Of a stretch of 10,629 bases of DNA, positions 1 through 5,605 are shown piece by piece. This stretch comes from Nitriliruptoraceae bacterium (GTDB lineage: Bacteria > Actinomycetota > Nitriliruptoria > Nitriliruptorales > Nitriliruptoraceae), in NCBI GenBank assembly GCA_007125475.1, contig SLDB01000114.1:1-10629 (forward strand), given 5' to 3'. The position numbers and the translations under genes were made by a program. The notes below the pieces were generated by a model, which was not told where the DNA came from, made no database searches, and saw only the letters and a program-made list of their open reading frames with translations. Positions within the stretch are counted from its first letter, which is position 1, and each line of letters opens with the position of its first letter.

Positions 1-5
1 CACCG

Positions 6-347
6 ATGACCGCGATCGGGCTCGTCGTCGCCGCCGTCGCGACCCGGCAGTGGCGGTGGGACGACGCCCGCGGGTGCGTCGTCGCGACCGGGGCACGCGG
101 GCCGTCGTCGCTGGCGCTCCGCCTGGTGGGCGCCGACGCGAACACGATCGGGCAGGTCGTCGTGTGCCGCCTCACCGAACCGTCGGCGACACTGCTGGAC
201 CACGAGGCGGTGCACGTGCGGCACGGCGAACGCCTCGGGCCCCTCCTCTTCCCCGCCTACGTGTGGCTCAGCGCGGTGTACGGCTACCGCGACCACCCGA
301 TGGAGCGTGCGGCCCGCACCGAGGCCCGTCGGCAGCGCACCGGATGA
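6..347 (+). CDS. Small HExxH-containing hypothetical protein, 5' end possibly outside the window
   Basis: The reading frame of 113 residues from the first visible ATG is the only plus-strand gene I can support. It carries HEAVH at residues 66-70, inside LLDHEAVHVRHGERLGPL, followed by a hydrophobic aromatic stretch (about 80-95) and then YRDHPMERAA (94-103). HExxH is the zinc-metallopeptidase signature, and the later Glu in HPMERAA could be a third ligand. I recall small actinobacterial proteins with a similar 'HE-x-x-H-V-R ... GYRxxPxExxA' ending, but the protein is too short for a full peptidase domain and I do not assign an activity. The frame stays open to the window edge and no ribosome binding site can be seen, so the true start may lie upstream. 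It converges on divIVA with 9 bp between stops, so it is not part of the dcw operon. Real gene likely; function unknown. Confidence 0.7.
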   Translation: MTAIGLVVAAVATRQWRWDDARGCVVATGARGPSSLALRLVGADANTIGQVVVCRLTEPSATLLDHEAVHVRHGERLGPLLFPAYVWLSAVYGYRDHPMERAARTEARRQRTG

Positions 348-356
348 CGTCGGCGA

Positions 357-941
357 TCACCGCGTAGGGCCGTCGACGGCGTCGCCCTCCGACCCATCGG
401 AGCCGCCCGCCGGCGCCGCGTCAGGATCGTCAGCCGGGTCGGCCCCGGGGACACCCTCCTCGGCGACCTGGTCCTCGAGCTCCGCGAGGCACTGCTGCAG
501 GTGCCGGCGGTACTCGTCACGTTGACTCGCCCGCAGCGCTCGCAGGCGTGCCGACCGCGCCCGCTCGGCCTCGGCCTCCCGCCGCGCGGCGTGACGCACC
601 TCGGTGGCGTCGGCTTCGGCGCGTTCCAGGCGGCGGTTCGCCTCGCGCTCGACCGCCTCCTCGACCTCCTGGGCGCGTTGCCGGGCGTCGGCGAGCGCGG
701 TGTCGGCGGCGTGCTCGGCGGTCGCCAGGCGGCGTTGCACGGTCGCCTCGGACTCCAACGCCGCGCCGAGGCGGGCCTCGGCGTCCCGCAGCCGGCCACG
801 CAGCTCGGTGACCTCCGCCTCGCGGCGTTCGAGCTGCACGGCGACGCGTTCGAGGAGCTCGTCGACGTCCTCGATGGCGTAGCCGCGCACCGACTGGCGC
901 AGCTCGGCCCGCCGGACGTCGTCGGCACCGACGGGCCTCAC
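357..941 (-). CDS. divIVA: DivIVA-domain coiled-coil protein
   Basis: Predicted 194-residue cytoplasmic scaffold protein that binds curved membranes and organises septal or polar growth. The N-terminus (about residues 6-40) matches the DivIVA domain: ADDVRRAELRQSVRGYAIEDVDELLERV, with the characteristic RGY...DVDELL pattern. It is followed by a long Arg/Glu/Ala-rich coiled coil (about 35-160) and an acidic, Gly/Asp/Pro-rich tail (161-194). I chose the GTG at 941-939 because a GGAG lies 7 nt upstream and the DivIVA domain begins immediately. The upstream start at 992 would overlap yggT and add 17 residues without family similarity. It is shorter than Mycobacterium Wag31 (about 260 residues). 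It sits 25 nt after yggT as the last gene of the cluster, the usual actinobacterial place. Family membership is solid; whether it drives polar growth here is inference. Confidence 0.9.
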   Translation of the reverse strand: MRPVGADDVRRAELRQSVRGYAIEDVDELLERVAVQLERREAEVTELRGRLRDAEARLGAALESEATVQRRLATAEHAADTALADARQRAQEVEEAVEREANRRLERAEADATEVRHAARREAEAERARSARLRALRASQRDEYRRHLQQCLAELEDQVAEEGVPGADPADDPDAAPAGGSDGSEGDAVDGPTR

Positions 942-948
942 CAGCGTG

Positions 949-952
949 CTCC
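949..952 (-). promoter_or_regulatory. Ribosome binding site deciding the divIVA start
   Basis: GGAG on the minus strand, 7 nt upstream of the GTG at 941-939. It supports the shorter 194-residue DivIVA over the longer open frame that starts at 992. Confidence 0.6.
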
Positions 953-966
953 GCGCCCCGGGAACG

Positions 967-1221
967 TCACAGCCCCATGCTCGCGAACACACCCTGCAGG
1001 ATGATCAGGCCGAAGAACAGCACCAGGATCGACAGGTCGAGGCCGACACCGCCGATCTGCAGCGGCGGGAGCACTCGGCGGATCGGGGCAGCGACCGGTT
1101 CGACGAGCTTGCGCACCCCGATCACGAACGGCATCAACGGCTCCGGCGGGCGTGGCACCCACGAGAAGATCACGTGCAGCAGCAGGACCCACCAGTACAG
1201 CCCCAGCAGGGTGGAGATCAC
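967..1221 (-). CDS. yggT: YggT-family small membrane protein
   Basis: An 84-residue integral membrane protein of the YggT (YlmG) family. Two hydrophobic segments are visible at about residues 3-22 and 61-80. The family pattern between them is present: FSWVPRPPEPL, then RKLVEPVAAPIRRVLPP and GVGLDLSILVLFF. YggT relatives influence membrane organisation and, in cyanobacteria and chloroplasts, nucleoid distribution; the biochemical role in bacteria is not settled. The GTG start overlaps the sepF stop as GTGA, so the two are probably translationally coupled. Its place between sepF and divIVA is the conserved actinobacterial and Gram-positive order. Length is normal for a short family member with one YggT repeat (two helices). 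Confidence 0.92.
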   Translation of the reverse strand: MISTLLGLYWWVLLLHVIFSWVPRPPEPLMPFVIGVRKLVEPVAAPIRRVLPPLQIGGVGLDLSILVLFFGLIILQGVFASMGL

Positions 1222-1784
1222 GCATCACCCCCGGCAGCGAGGCGGAACCCGAGCCCGGCGAGGCGGGCGCGCTCGTCGTCGCCGAGCTCGACGCCCTCGG
1301 GGGTGATCAGGAAGGCTCGGGAGCCGACCTTCTCCATACCGCCCCGCAGGGCGTAGGTCACCCCGGAGACGAAGTCGACGACGCGACGGGCGTCGGTTGC
1401 CTCGGCACCGGAGACGTCGAACAACACCGGCTGCCCGGTGCGGAACCGTGCCCCGACCCCTTCGACGTCATCGAACGTCGTGACCTCGACGATCGCGGTT
1501 CTGGCGGTCGCCGGGACGGCGCGCACGTAGCCCTCAGGGCCGCGCAACGAGCGCACGTTGGAGGCGTCGGCCTCTTCGACGCGTGCCTGCTGACGCGCCG
1601 CACGGACCTCGCCCGGTGCGGGCCTGGCAGCGGACGGCGTCGAGGTGTCCGCCGGCCGGACCGGGGCGTGACGGGCGTGCGGGTCGTCCTCGGGGACGAA
1701 CTGCTCAGGGACGTCGTCGTAGATGTCGTCCGGCTCCTCCCGGAGCCCGAGGTACACCAACGTCCGGTTCCACATCCCGCTCAT
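1218..1784 (-). CDS. sepF: Cell division protein SepF
   Basis: A 188-residue FtsZ-binding membrane anchor. The N-terminus MSGMWNRTLVYLGLRE fits the amphipathic membrane-binding helix. It is followed by an acidic, Pro-rich linker (about 17-85) and the SepF core (about 86-165), with TFDDVEGVGARFRTGQPVLFDV, then DARRVVDFVSGVTYALRGGM and KVGSRAFLITP. SepF dimerises through this core and binds the FtsZ C-terminal peptide. With no ftsA in the cluster it is the expected main tether of the Z-ring. The ATG at 1784 is preferred over one six codons upstream: it overlaps the yggS stop as ATGA and has AAAGGA at a good distance. It is the only gene among the eleven complete minus-strand genes that starts with ATG; the rest start with GTG. 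Confidence is high. Confidence 0.96.
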   Translation of the reverse strand: MSGMWNRTLVYLGLREEPDDIYDDVPEQFVPEDDPHARHAPVRPADTSTPSAARPAPGEVRAARQQARVEEADASNVRSLRGPEGYVRAVPATARTAIVEVTTFDDVEGVGARFRTGQPVLFDVSGAEATDARRVVDFVSGVTYALRGGMEKVGSRAFLITPEGVELGDDERARLAGLGFRLAAGGDA

Positions 1785-2500
1785 CGCAGGTCCTTTCGCC
1801 ACGGCCCGTCACCGCGTGGGCCGAACACGGCCGTACCGATCCGCACCATCGTGGCGCCCTCGGCGACGGCCGCCTCGAGGTCGTCGGACATCCCCATCGA
1901 GAGGTGGACGACCTCCGGGAAGCGCTCGCGGAGGGCGTCACGCCTCCGACGCAACTCGGCGAAGTGTCCACGCGCCGCGTCCGCCGGGTCCTCCCCGGGC
2001 GCGGGCATCGGTGGGATCGTCATCAGGCCCTCGACGGTGAGGTGGGGCAGGTCACGAGCGTAGGCGACGAGGTCGTCGACCTCGTCGAGCCGGCACCCTC
2101 CCTTCGCCGGGTCGTCACCGACGTTGACCTGCACCAGCACCCGTTGGATCCCGCCGTGCCGCTGAGCCCGGGTCGAGAGCGCGTCAGCGAGCCGACGACG
2201 GTCCACCGAATGCACCAGGATCTTGCGGCCGACGATGTCGCGGACCTTGTTGCGCTGCAACTGTCCCACAAGGTGCCACCGCGCCCCCTGGACCTCGCCC
2301 AGCTTCGCGGTCAACTCCTGGACCCGGTTCTCGCCGAGGTCGACCACGCCGGCGTCGACGACGCGCTGGGCGGCCTGCGGCGGGTGGGTCTTGGAGACCG
2401 CGATCAGCGTGATGTCGGCCGGCGAACGGCCAGCGGCCGCGGCCGCGTCGGTGATCCGCGCCCGGACCGCGGCGATCCGCTCGACGACGTCACCGCTCAC
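1781..2500 (-). CDS. yggS: YggS/PLPBP-family pyridoxal phosphate homeostasis protein
   Basis: A 239-residue cytoplasmic protein of the PLP-binding YggS/YlmE family. It has an alanine-racemase-like TIM-barrel fold without known catalysis and maintains free vitamin B6 and amino-acid balance. Visible motifs are LIAVSKTHP (Lys37 is the expected PLP Schiff-base lysine), LGENRVQEL (56-64), WHLVGQLQRNK (75-85), and the phosphate-binding region SMGMSDDLEAAVAEG...RIGTAVFG (201-227). The open frame runs 100 codons further upstream, but that part is antisense-like Arg/Gly-rich sequence inside pgeF. The GTG at 2500 overlaps the pgeF stop as GTGA and has GGAG 5 nt upstream, so I start there. Family length is typical. 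The HLVGQLQ segment has Gln where many homologues have His. Location after ftsZ and pgeF is conserved in Actinobacteria. Confidence 0.95.
   Translation of the reverse strand: MSGDVVERIAAVRARITDAAAAAGRSPADITLIAVSKTHPPQAAQRVVDAGVVDLGENRVQELTAKLGEVQGARWHLVGQLQRNKVRDIVGRKILVHSVDRRRLADALSTRAQRHGGIQRVLVQVNVGDDPAKGGCRLDEVDDLVAYARDLPHLTVEGLMTIPPMPAPGEDPADAARGHFAELRRRRDALRERFPEVVHLSMGMSDDLEAAVAEGATMVRIGTAVFGPRGDGPWRKDLR
1791..1796 (-). promoter_or_regulatory. Ribosome binding site deciding the sepF start
   Basis: AAAGGA, 6 nt upstream of the ATG at 1784-1782 and lying within the last codons of yggS. It favours this start over the in-frame upstream start at 1802. Confidence 0.6.
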
Positions 2501-3285
2501 GACGCCTCCGTTGCGGCGACGGCCACGGTGGCCGCATCGACGTCCGTCGCCTCGCCACGGCGGACGACCAGCCCGGCGTGCCGGCCGCTGTCCGGATCGC
2601 GTCGGTGGCTGAACCACTCGGAGTGGCAGCTGGTGCACACCGAGGAACGCCGCACGTCGGCGACCTCGGCGGCCTCGAGTACGGCGACGACGGCGCCGGG
2701 GAGGTCGAGCGCCGGCGTCCCCCACGTCGTCCGAGCCGCGGCCACCGGGTGCTGGGCGGCGACCTCGGCACGCATCGCGGCCGGGACCTCGTAGCAGCAC
2801 GGCCCGATCGCGGGACCGACCGCCACGGTGAGGTCGGACGGTGCGGCACCGAGGTCGCCGAGGGCGGCGAGGACGGCCGGCACGACGCCGCCGACGACCC
2901 CGAGCCTGCCGGCGTGGGCCACACCGACGACCCCGGCACCGGCGAACAGCACCGGGACGCAGTCGGCGGCCAGCACGACCAGCGGCCGCGCGGGCTCGGC
3001 GGTGACCACACCGTCGAACCCCCGCAGCTCCGCTCCGGCGGGGGTGGCGGCGGTCACCTCGGCGACCCGGGCCCCGTGGACCTGCTGCATCAGGTGCCAG
3101 TCCGCGGGGCGGGTACCCGTGACGGCGCCGACCTCGGCCCGGGCGGCGGCGAGGTCCTCGGGACGGTGCGGTCGCCGGTGGGAGAGGTTTCCGGCCCGCC
3201 CCAGCGGTGGGTCGGCGGCGTCGGGGTCACGACCCGTGAACCACGCCCCGATACCGGTACCGAGGTCGACCTCGTCGATCCGCAC
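2497..3285 (-). CDS. pgeF: YfiH/PgeF-family (Cu-oxidase_4) peptidoglycan editing or purine nucleoside protein
   Basis: A 262-residue protein of the Cu-oxidase_4 (YfiH, LACC1) family. E. coli PgeF (YfiH) was proposed to prevent mis-incorporation of serine in peptidoglycan precursors; relatives have purine nucleoside phosphorylase and adenosine deaminase activity. Older 'laccase' labels are less reliable. The three expected metal-site residues are visible: His70 in QQVHG, Cys109 in LAADCVPVLF and His124 in VAHAG. Also present are VGPAIGPCCYEV (156-167), the C-terminal CTSC (217-220) and SHRRDPDSGR (226-235). The usual HAGWRG is HAGRLG here. The GTG start is 17 nt after the ftsZ stop; no clear Shine-Dalgarno sequence is seen, so the start is less certain than the family. 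The stop overlaps the yggS start by 4 bases. Confidence 0.92.
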   Translation of the reverse strand: MRIDEVDLGTGIGAWFTGRDPDAADPPLGRAGNLSHRRPHRPEDLAAARAEVGAVTGTRPADWHLMQQVHGARVAEVTAATPAGAELRGFDGVVTAEPARPLVVLAADCVPVLFAGAGVVGVAHAGRLGVVGGVVPAVLAALGDLGAAPSDLTVAVGPAIGPCCYEVPAAMRAEVAAQHPVAAARTTWGTPALDLPGAVVAVLEAAEVADVRRSSVCTSCHSEWFSHRRDPDSGRHAGLVVRRGEATDVDAATVAVAATEAS

Positions 3286-3302
3286 GGCCGGCCCGTCGCC
3301 GC

Positions 3303-4472
3303 TCAGCGCAGGAACGACGGCACGTCCAGGTCACCGTCGTCGGCGCCGTCACCGTCGTCGGCATCGATCACCGTCATGTGCCGCGGTCGCTCACCGGACG
3401 GCTCCGGGGAGAACACGTCGTCGAGCTCGTCGTCGCCCGCGACCGCCGAGCCCTGCGGCTCCTGGAGGCCGGCGTCCTCGTCGGCGGAGCGCACGAACGC
3501 GCCGGGCGCCTCGACCGGCCCGTCGTATTTGTCGAAGCCGGCGGCGATCACGGTCACCTTCACCTCGTCACCCAGGGAGTCGTCGATCACGGCGCCGAAG
3601 ATGATGTTGGCCTCCGGGTGCGCCGCCTCGGTGATGACGTCGGCCGCTTCGTTCACCTCGAACAGACCGAGGTCGCTACCGCCGGCGAGCATCAGCAGCA
3701 CGCCCCGGGCACCGTCGATCGAGGCCTCCAGCAGCGGTGAGGCGATCGCCAGCTGCGCGGCCTGCAGGGCACGCGACTCGCCACGGGCCTTCCCGATCCC
3801 CATCAACGCCGATCCGGCGTCGTTCATCACGGTGCGCACGTCGGCGAAGTCGAGGTTGATCAGCCCCGGGGTGGTGATGAGGTCGGTGATCCCCTGCACC
3901 CCCTGCAGCAGGACGTCGTCGGCGAGCCGGAAGGCCTGCACGACCGAGGTGTCGACGTCGGAGATCTGCAGCAGCCGGTCGTTGGGGATCACGATCAGGG
4001 TGTCGACCTCGTCCTTGAGCTCGCCGATCCCATCCTCGGCCTGGGTCGACCGCTTCCGGCCCTCGAAGCTGAACGGCCGGGTCACGACCCCGATCGTGAG
4101 TGCACCGACCTCCTTGGCGACGGAGGCGATCACCGGGGCGGCGCCGGTACCGGTACCACCGCCCTCACCGGCGGTGACGAACACCATGTCGGCGCCGCGG
4201 AGCACCTCGAGGATCTCGTCGCGGTGGTCGTCGGCGGCCTGGCGGCCGACCTTCGGATCGGCACCGGCCCCGAGGCCGCGCGTGAGGTCACGCCCGATGT
4301 CGAGCTTGACGTCGGCGTCCGACATCAGCAGCGCCTGCGCATCGGTGTTGATCGCGACGAACTCCACGCCACGGAGACCGTCGTCGATCATCCGGTTGAC
4401 GGCGTTGACGCCGCCTCCGCCGATCCCGACGACCTTGATCACGGCCAGGTAGTTGGACGGTGCTGCCGCCAC
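3303..4472 (-). CDS. ftsZ: Cell division protein FtsZ
   Basis: A 389-residue tubulin-like GTPase that polymerises into the cytokinetic ring. The N-terminal GTPase domain shows VVGIGGGGVNAVNRM (14-28), the tubulin signature GGGTGTGAAP (104-113) and RPFSFEGRKR (132-141). The T7 catalytic loop NLDFAD (206-211) has Asp208 and Asp211 in the E. coli-like positions. The C-terminal domain runs to about 318. It is followed by an acidic disordered linker (about 319-380) and the conserved tail peptide DLDVPSFLR, which binds SepF and other partners. The GTG at 4472 has a full AGGAGG 5 nt upstream and gives the normal N-terminus. No ftsA precedes it. It is the first gene after the only long intergenic gap, with a promoter-like sequence about 300 nt upstream, so it is probably transcribed partly from its own promoter. 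Family assignment is certain. Confidence 0.99.
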   Translation of the reverse strand: MAAAPSNYLAVIKVVGIGGGGVNAVNRMIDDGLRGVEFVAINTDAQALLMSDADVKLDIGRDLTRGLGAGADPKVGRQAADDHRDEILEVLRGADMVFVTAGEGGGTGTGAAPVIASVAKEVGALTIGVVTRPFSFEGRKRSTQAEDGIGELKDEVDTLIVIPNDRLLQISDVDTSVVQAFRLADDVLLQGVQGITDLITTPGLINLDFADVRTVMNDAGSALMGIGKARGESRALQAAQLAIASPLLEASIDGARGVLLMLAGGSDLGLFEVNEAADVITEAAHPEANIIFGAVIDDSLGDEVKVTVIAAGFDKYDGPVEAPGAFVRSADEDAGLQEPQGSAVAGDDELDDVFSPEPSGERPRHMTVIDADDGDGADDGDLDVPSFLR

Positions 4473-4769
4473 GGATTCCTCCTCGTCCGGTGTCGGCGGT
4501 CACGCGCTGGGCTGCACCGCCTCGACTGTGGTCCGGCCGGCGTCGGGTGCTGCGCGACCTCGGCCGGGTTCACCGTTGCCGCCGTCGACCGGCGCGACCG
4601 CGCCCCGGCTGCGGTGTCGCGTTCCGGGCCCGGTGACGGTGGTTCGCCTCGGGGCACCTCCCCGCCGACGCGCGTCACCGACCGGGGTACGACCAGTGCG
4701 TGCGACCGCAGGGTTCGACTGCAGACCAGGGCTCGACCTCAGGTAGAGGTTGATGTTTATGTAAACCTC
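4473..4769 (-). other. Predicted long 5' leader of ftsZ
   Basis: If transcription begins about 7 nt after the TAGGTT box, the ftsZ mRNA would carry roughly 297 nt before its start codon. I see no convincing gene here. A frame starting with GTG at 4678 runs across the ftsZ start, but its Arg/Pro-rich product resembles nothing I know and looks like GC-driven noise. GACAC, the short core bound by the actinobacterial division regulator WhiA, occurs on the minus strand at 4495-4491 and 4618-4614, but a 5-base match is weak evidence. The 5' end contains the overlapping inverted repeats at 4736-4770; the rest is GC-rich without an obvious stable motif I can name. Confidence 0.4.
4478..4483 (-). promoter_or_regulatory. 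Strong ftsZ ribosome binding site
   Basis: AGGAGG, 5 nt upstream of the GTG start of ftsZ. It is the best Shine-Dalgarno sequence in the window and fits a protein needed in large amounts. Confidence 0.8.
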
Positions 4770-4770
4770 T
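4736..4770. repeat. Overlapping inverted repeats at the predicted ftsZ transcription start
   Basis: On the plus strand AGAGGTT (4745-4751) and AACCTCT (4764-4770) form a perfect 7-bp inverted repeat around an AT-rich 12-nt centre (GATGTTTATGTA). ACCTC (4736-4740) and GAGGT (4746-4750) form a second inverted repeat with a 5-nt spacer that shares the middle arm. The two pairings exclude each other. A further GAGGT lies at 4798-4802 in the -35 region. The arrangement could be a set of half-sites for a DNA-binding regulator, or alternative hairpins at the 5' end of the ftsZ transcript. The repeats are seen directly; both roles are inference. Confidence 0.55.
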
Positions 4771-4775
4771 GGTGG

Positions 4776-4805
4776 AACCTAGCCCCCGAGGGAGATCGAG
4801 GTCAA
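4776..4805 (-). promoter_or_regulatory. Predicted housekeeping sigma promoter for ftsZ
   Basis: The minus strand reads TTGACC (4805-4800), an 18-bp spacer, then TAGGTT (4781-4776). This is 5 of 6 matches to the -35 consensus TTGACA and a TANNNT-type -10 as in actinobacterial vegetative promoters. It lies in the ftsQ-ftsZ gap, points at ftsZ, and the local sequence is unusually AT-rich for this window. The predicted start is near 4769. It is the best promoter candidate I found; spacer length is slightly above the 17-bp optimum. Confidence 0.6.
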
Positions 4806-4815
4806 GCACCTGACC
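4800..4815. repeat. Inverted repeat overlapping the -35 box, possible operator
   Basis: GGTCA (4800-4804), a 6-nt spacer, and TGACC (4811-4815) form a perfect 5-bp inverted repeat. The left arm coincides with the TTGACC -35 element, the position where a regulator would compete with or assist RNA polymerase. With 5-bp arms, chance is a real alternative. Confidence 0.3.
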
Positions 4816-4837
4816 CCGGCGACCGGACAGGGCCGGG
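4815..4837 (-). terminator. Weak hairpin after ftsQ, possible terminator or attenuator
   Basis: CCCGGC (4815-4820) and GCCGGG (4832-4837) can pair as a 6-bp GC stem with an 11-nt loop, beginning about 19 nt after the ftsQ stop in the direction of transcription. There is no T-tract behind it, so a classical intrinsic terminator is doubtful. It could reduce read-through into ftsZ or only be GC-rich coincidence. Confidence 0.2.
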
Positions 4838-4855
4838 AGCGTGCGCGGTGGGCGT

Positions 4856-5605
4856 TCACGGCCCGGTCACGACCGGCGTCGACGGCGCCCGGACATCGAT
4901 CACCTCCACCGGGGTCTCGCCGACGTCACCGAGGACCGCCCCCAGGGCACGGACCTTCTCGTCGATCCGTTCGGCTCGGCCGAACCGCACCTGCACCTCG
5001 GAGTCCAGGTGGAGCCAGAGCTCGTCGGGACCGTCGGCGTCGAGCCGCTGCACCCGGGCCCGAAGCGGACCGGACAACCCCCGCCACACCGCGTGGGCGT
5101 TCGCCAGTGCGGGGTCGTCGCCCACCACCCCACCCGGTGGCGGCGGGGGATCCCCAAGGTGGATCGGGACGAGCTCGTCACGGCCCCCCTCGAGGATCAC
5201 CACGCCCTCACGGTCGACGAGGCGCTGCTCTCCCCCGCCGACGGCGACCAACGCCGGCCGGCGTTCCTCGACGGCGATCTCCACGGTGAGCGGATCCAGG
5301 CGCCGGGCCTCGACACGACGCACCAACGGGATCTCGGTGACCCGGTCGGCGGCATCGGCGAGCCCGAGGCGGAGCGTCGAGGTCCCGAGTTCGAGATCCG
5401 CCGCGTCGCGGACCTCGCCGGCGTCGAGCCGCTGCACCCCGGTGACCCGCACCTCCTCGAGCCCGACGAGGGCCGAGCGTTCGACGACGGCCAGGACGGC
5501 GATGACCCCGACGACGACGAGGATCGCCAACGTGCGCCGCAGGCGTCTCCGACGTCGCTCGTCGCGGACCTCGGCTCGACGCTCGGCGATCCGGCCGTCG
5601 ATCAC
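4856..5605 (-). CDS. ftsQ: Cell division protein FtsQ/DivIB
   Basis: A 249-residue bitopic membrane protein of the divisome that connects FtsB/FtsL and regulates septal synthesis. A short cytoplasmic N-terminus rich in Arg (1-24) is followed by one transmembrane helix (about 25-41, TLAILVVVGVIAVLAVV). Next comes a POTRA domain (about 46-116), with LVGLEEVRVTGVQRLDAGEV and RVEARRLDPLTVEIAVEERRPAL. The beta domain follows, with RLVDREGVVI (128-137). A five-proline run at 153-157 sits inside the periplasmic domain and is unusual. The frame is open far upstream inside murB, but only from here does it show FtsQ features. GTG at 5605 overlaps the murB stop as GTGA; the adjacent GTG at 5608 is equally possible. 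The protein ends before the long gap in front of ftsZ. Confidence 0.93.
   Translation of the reverse strand: MIDGRIAERRAEVRDERRRRRLRRTLAILVVVGVIAVLAVVERSALVGLEEVRVTGVQRLDAGEVRDAADLELGTSTLRLGLADAADRVTEIPLVRRVEARRLDPLTVEIAVEERRPALVAVGGGEQRLVDREGVVILEGGRDELVPIHLGDPPPPPGGVVGDDPALANAHAVWRGLSGPLRARVQRLDADGPDELWLHLDSEVQVRFGRAERIDEKVRALGAVLGDVGETPVEVIDVRAPSTPVVTGP

Noticed and set aside
367..387. Palindromic sequence GCCGTCGACGGC (369-380) near the end of divIVA as a bidirectional terminator between the convergent genes
   Set aside because: It is a 12-bp palindrome without a loop or a T-tract, lies inside the divIVA coding sequence, and is easily explained by GC-rich codons.
2578..4452. Very long plus-strand open frame opposite ftsZ and pgeF (and similar ones at 1583-2794, 6468-8147 and 8797-10161)
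   Set aside because: They mirror the codon structure of strongly supported minus-strand genes, are rich in Arg/Pro/Ser/Gly, and show no domain I recognise. Long antisense frames are expected at this GC content.
4491..4618. Two GACAC motifs upstream of ftsZ as WhiA binding sites
   Set aside because: A 5-base motif occurs often by chance in 300 nt. The spacing to the promoter is large, and there is no other evidence for WhiA, so I only mention it in the leader entry.
4439..4678. Small minus-strand frame of 79 codons in the ftsZ leader as a regulatory upstream ORF
   Set aside because: It begins with GTG without a clear ribosome binding site, has a noise-like composition, and overlaps the ftsZ start out of frame.
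4736..4763. TTTACA (minus strand, near 4765-4760) as the -35 box of a second ftsZ promoter
   Set aside because: No TANNNT-like -10 appears at 16-19 bp from it, and it falls inside the inverted repeat.
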